The notes under the pieces are model-generated. The model saw only the letters and a program-made list of their open reading frames with translations, made no database searches and was not told the origin of the DNA. The position numbers and the translations under genes are program-made. A DNA stretch of 64,000 bases, taken from Kribbella sindirgiensis (GTDB lineage: Bacteria > Actinomycetota > Actinomycetes > Propionibacteriales > Kribbellaceae). Positions 62,514 to 64,000 of the stretch are shown in pieces (position 1 is the first letter of the stretch; the number at the start of each line of letters is the position of its first letter). The stretch covers positions 248,001 to 312,000 of the forward strand of contig NZ_SJKA01000005.1 in assembly GCF_004331435.1 (NCBI RefSeq). The letters run 5' to 3'.

Positions 62514-63338
62514 GTGACTGTGACCCCAAGTACCCCGACTCCCCTCGACGTCGGCGCCGGTACGGTGCTGACGCTGCAGGGGATTTCCAAGCGTTTCGGC
62601 GCCGTCCAGGCCCTCAAGAACATCGAGCTGGACGTCCGCGCCGGTGAGGTACTGGCCCTCGTCGGCGACAACGGCGCCGGCAAGTCGACGCTGGTCAAGA
62701 CGATCGCCGGCGTCTACACCGCCGACGACGGGTCGATGGTGTTCGACGGCAAGCCGGTCCGGGTCGGCAGCCCGGCCGAGGCGCAGCAGCTCGGCATCGC
62801 CACCGTGTTCCAGGACCTGGCGCTGTGCGACAACCTCGACGTGGTCGCGAACCTGTACCTCGGCCGCGAACTGCACAAGAACGGCGCGCTCGACGAGGTC
62901 GAGATGGAACGCTCGTCCTGGGAGCTGCTCCGGCAGCTGTCCGCGAAGATCCCGTCGGTCCGGATCCCGGTCGCCAGCCTGTCCGGCGGCCAGCGCCAGA
63001 CCGTCGCGATCGCGCGCAGCCTGCTCGGCCGGCCCAAGGTCGTGATGCTGGACGAGCCGACCGCGGCCCTCGGCGTAGCTCAGACCGCCGAGGTCCTCAA
63101 CCTGGTCGAGCGGCTCCGCGAACGCGGTCTCGCGGTGATCCTGATCAGCCACAACATGGCCGACGTGATGGCGGTCGCCGACCGGGTCGCCGTACTCCGT
63201 CTCGGCCGCAACAACGGCGTCTTCGTGGTCAGCGAGACCCGGACGCAGGACATCATCGCCGCCATCACCGGCGCCACCGACAACGCGGTCTCCGAACGCG
63301 CAGCGCGCCGGAGCAAGGAAGAGGGACCGGCCTCATGA
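62514..63338 (+). CDS. Sugar ABC transporter ATP-binding protein
   Basis: A 274-aa single ABC ATPase. Walker A is GDNGAGKST, the signature LSGGQRQTVAIARSLL, Walker B VVMLDEPTAALG, and the switch His lies in VILISHNMADV. Unlike the usual double-domain RbsA/XylG proteins it has one domain, so it would dimerise. GTG at 62514 with AGGAGG. The stop overlaps the permease start (ATGA). Confidence 0.92.
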   Translation: MTVTPSTPTPLDVGAGTVLTLQGISKRFGAVQALKNIELDVRAGEVLALVGDNGAGKSTLVKTIAGVYTADDGSMVFDGKPVRVGSPAEAQQLGIATVFQDLALCDNLDVVANLYLGRELHKNGALDEVEMERSSWELLRQLSAKIPSVRIPVASLSGGQRQTVAIARSLLGRPKVVMLDEPTAALGVAQTAEVLNLVERLRERGLAVILISHNMADVMAVADRVAVLRLGRNNGVFVVSETRTQDIIAAITGATDNAVSERAARRSKEEGPAS

Positions 63339-64000
63339 GTCTCCAAGGATCGGGGACCCGCCCCCAGGACATCAGTACGACGGCGGCGCCCGAGGAGAAC
63401 GGTGCGGCCCAGCTGCCGGCCGATCTCCAGGACGAGCGGCTGATCGCCCGGGAGGGCATCAGCGGCGCGGTCGGCGCCTTCACCTCCCGGCTGCGGTCCG
63501 GTGACCTGGGCTCGGTCCCGGTCGTCGTCGGCCTGGTCATCATCTGGGCGGTCTTCCAGATCGCGAACAGCTCGTTCCTGTCCAGCCGCAACCTGGTGAA
63601 CCTGACGCTGCAGACCACGTCCGTCGGGGTGATTGCCCTCGGCATCGTTCTGGTCCTGCTGCTCGGTGAGATCGACCTCTCGGTCGGCTCGGTCAGCGGC
63701 GTGGCGGCCGCGGTCGTCGGCGTCACCTTCGTCAACCAGGGCTGGCCGATCGTGCTGTCGCTCGTCGCCGCCATCGCGCTCGGCGTACTGATCGGCCTGT
63801 TCTACGGCCTGCTGTACACCCGCTTCGGCGTACCGAGCTTCGTCATCACCCTCGCCGGTCTGCTCGGGTTCCTCGGGCTGCAACTGCTGGTGCTCGGCAA
63901 GGACGGCACGATCAACCTGCCGTACGACTCCGCGCTGGTCGGCTTCGCGACGCGGAGCTTCCTCTCTCCCGCGATGGCCTACGCGCTGGTCGCACTGGTC
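63335..64000 (+). CDS. Sugar ABC transporter permease, truncated by window edge
   Basis: The first 222 codons of a membrane permease of the XylH/RbsC type. A ~55-residue cytoplasmic N-terminus precedes helices VPVVVGLVIIWAVFQIANSS, then GVIALGIVLVLLLGEIDLSV (the conserved G-E-I-D-L-S-V-G block) and WPIVLSLVAAIALGVLIGLF. The C-terminus is outside the window. ATG at 63335 is coupled to the ATPase gene. Confidence 0.9.
   Translation, partial: MSLQGSGTRPQDISTTAAPEENGAAQLPADLQDERLIAREGISGAVGAFTSRLRSGDLGSVPVVVGLVIIWAVFQIANSSFLSSRNLVNLTLQTTSVGVIALGIVLVLLLGEIDLSVGSVSGVAAAVVGVTFVNQGWPIVLSLVAAIALGVLIGLFYGLLYTRFGVPSFVITLAGLLGFLGLQLLVLGKDGTINLPYDSALVGFATRSFLSPAMAYALVALV

Noticed and set aside
1..64000. 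CRISPR array, rRNA or tRNA genes, insertion sequences, prophage
   Set aside because: No regularly spaced repeat-spacer series, no conserved RNA gene sequences, and no transposase or integrase genes were seen.

Overview
The window is very GC-rich, densely packed actinobacterial DNA. GTG starts are frequent, ATGA/GTGA/TGATG start-stop overlaps are common, and it carries actinobacterial families (DUF3043, PspA with a PspAA-like partner, an SCO2322-like protein upstream of an ECF transporter). Content and style suggest Propionibacteriales, possibly Kribbella or a relative; that placement is inference. Apart from the partial gene at the left edge, positions 1056-50542 are one very large exopolysaccharide / cell-surface glycan region. 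The rest is ordinary chromosome: a phage-shock pair, an aldo-keto reductase, a cobalamin-riboswitch operon and a sugar ABC transporter with a ROK regulator.

Layout. 1-955: end of an unrecognised gene. 1056-2585: right-handed beta-helix lipoprotein. 5482->2571 (minus): co-polymerase and Wzy-like polymerase. 5640-11089: three tandem secreted beta-propeller-like paralogues, one with a LamG domain. 16536->11076 (minus): priming sugar transferase, GDP-fucose synthase, GDP-mannose dehydratase, WecG/TagA transferase, Wzx-like flippase. 16806-19095: GMC oxidoreductase and PAP2 phosphatase. 29376->19067 (minus): ten tightly coupled genes for sugar modification and export (SDR, two C-methyltransferase-like proteins, cytidylyltransferase, PIG-L deacetylase, flippase, GT2, pyruvyltransferase-like protein, RmlC-like epimerase, aminotransferase). 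30077-32242: two tandem toxin-antitoxin-like pairs. 32408-40982: GDP-mannose 6-dehydrogenase, GT4, asparagine synthetase, two-domain dehydrogenase, heparinase-like protein. 41052-47997: two co-polymerases, a second polymerase, GT4 and a second beta-helix protein. 48003-50542: small protein, ECF-type sigma factor and a second priming transferase.

How it fits together. The region has two each of priming transferase, Wzx-like flippase, Wzy-like polymerase and beta-helix protein, and three co-polymerases. It therefore probably makes two glycans, or one with alternative assembly sets. GDP-mannose feeds both GDP-L-fucose (Gmd/Fcl) and GDP-mannuronate (AlgD-type enzyme), so fucose and an alginate-like uronic acid are predicted constituents. 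All three co-polymerases have BY-kinase-like cytoplasmic domains without a recognisable Walker A Lys-Ser/Thr.

Downstream, a cobalamin riboswitch (53933-54030) heads an SCO2322-like protein, an ECF transporter (T, fused A-A, S) and cobU/cobS. The right edge holds a ROK repressor, candidate operator palindromes, and a sugar-binding protein / ATPase / permease set cut by the window end.
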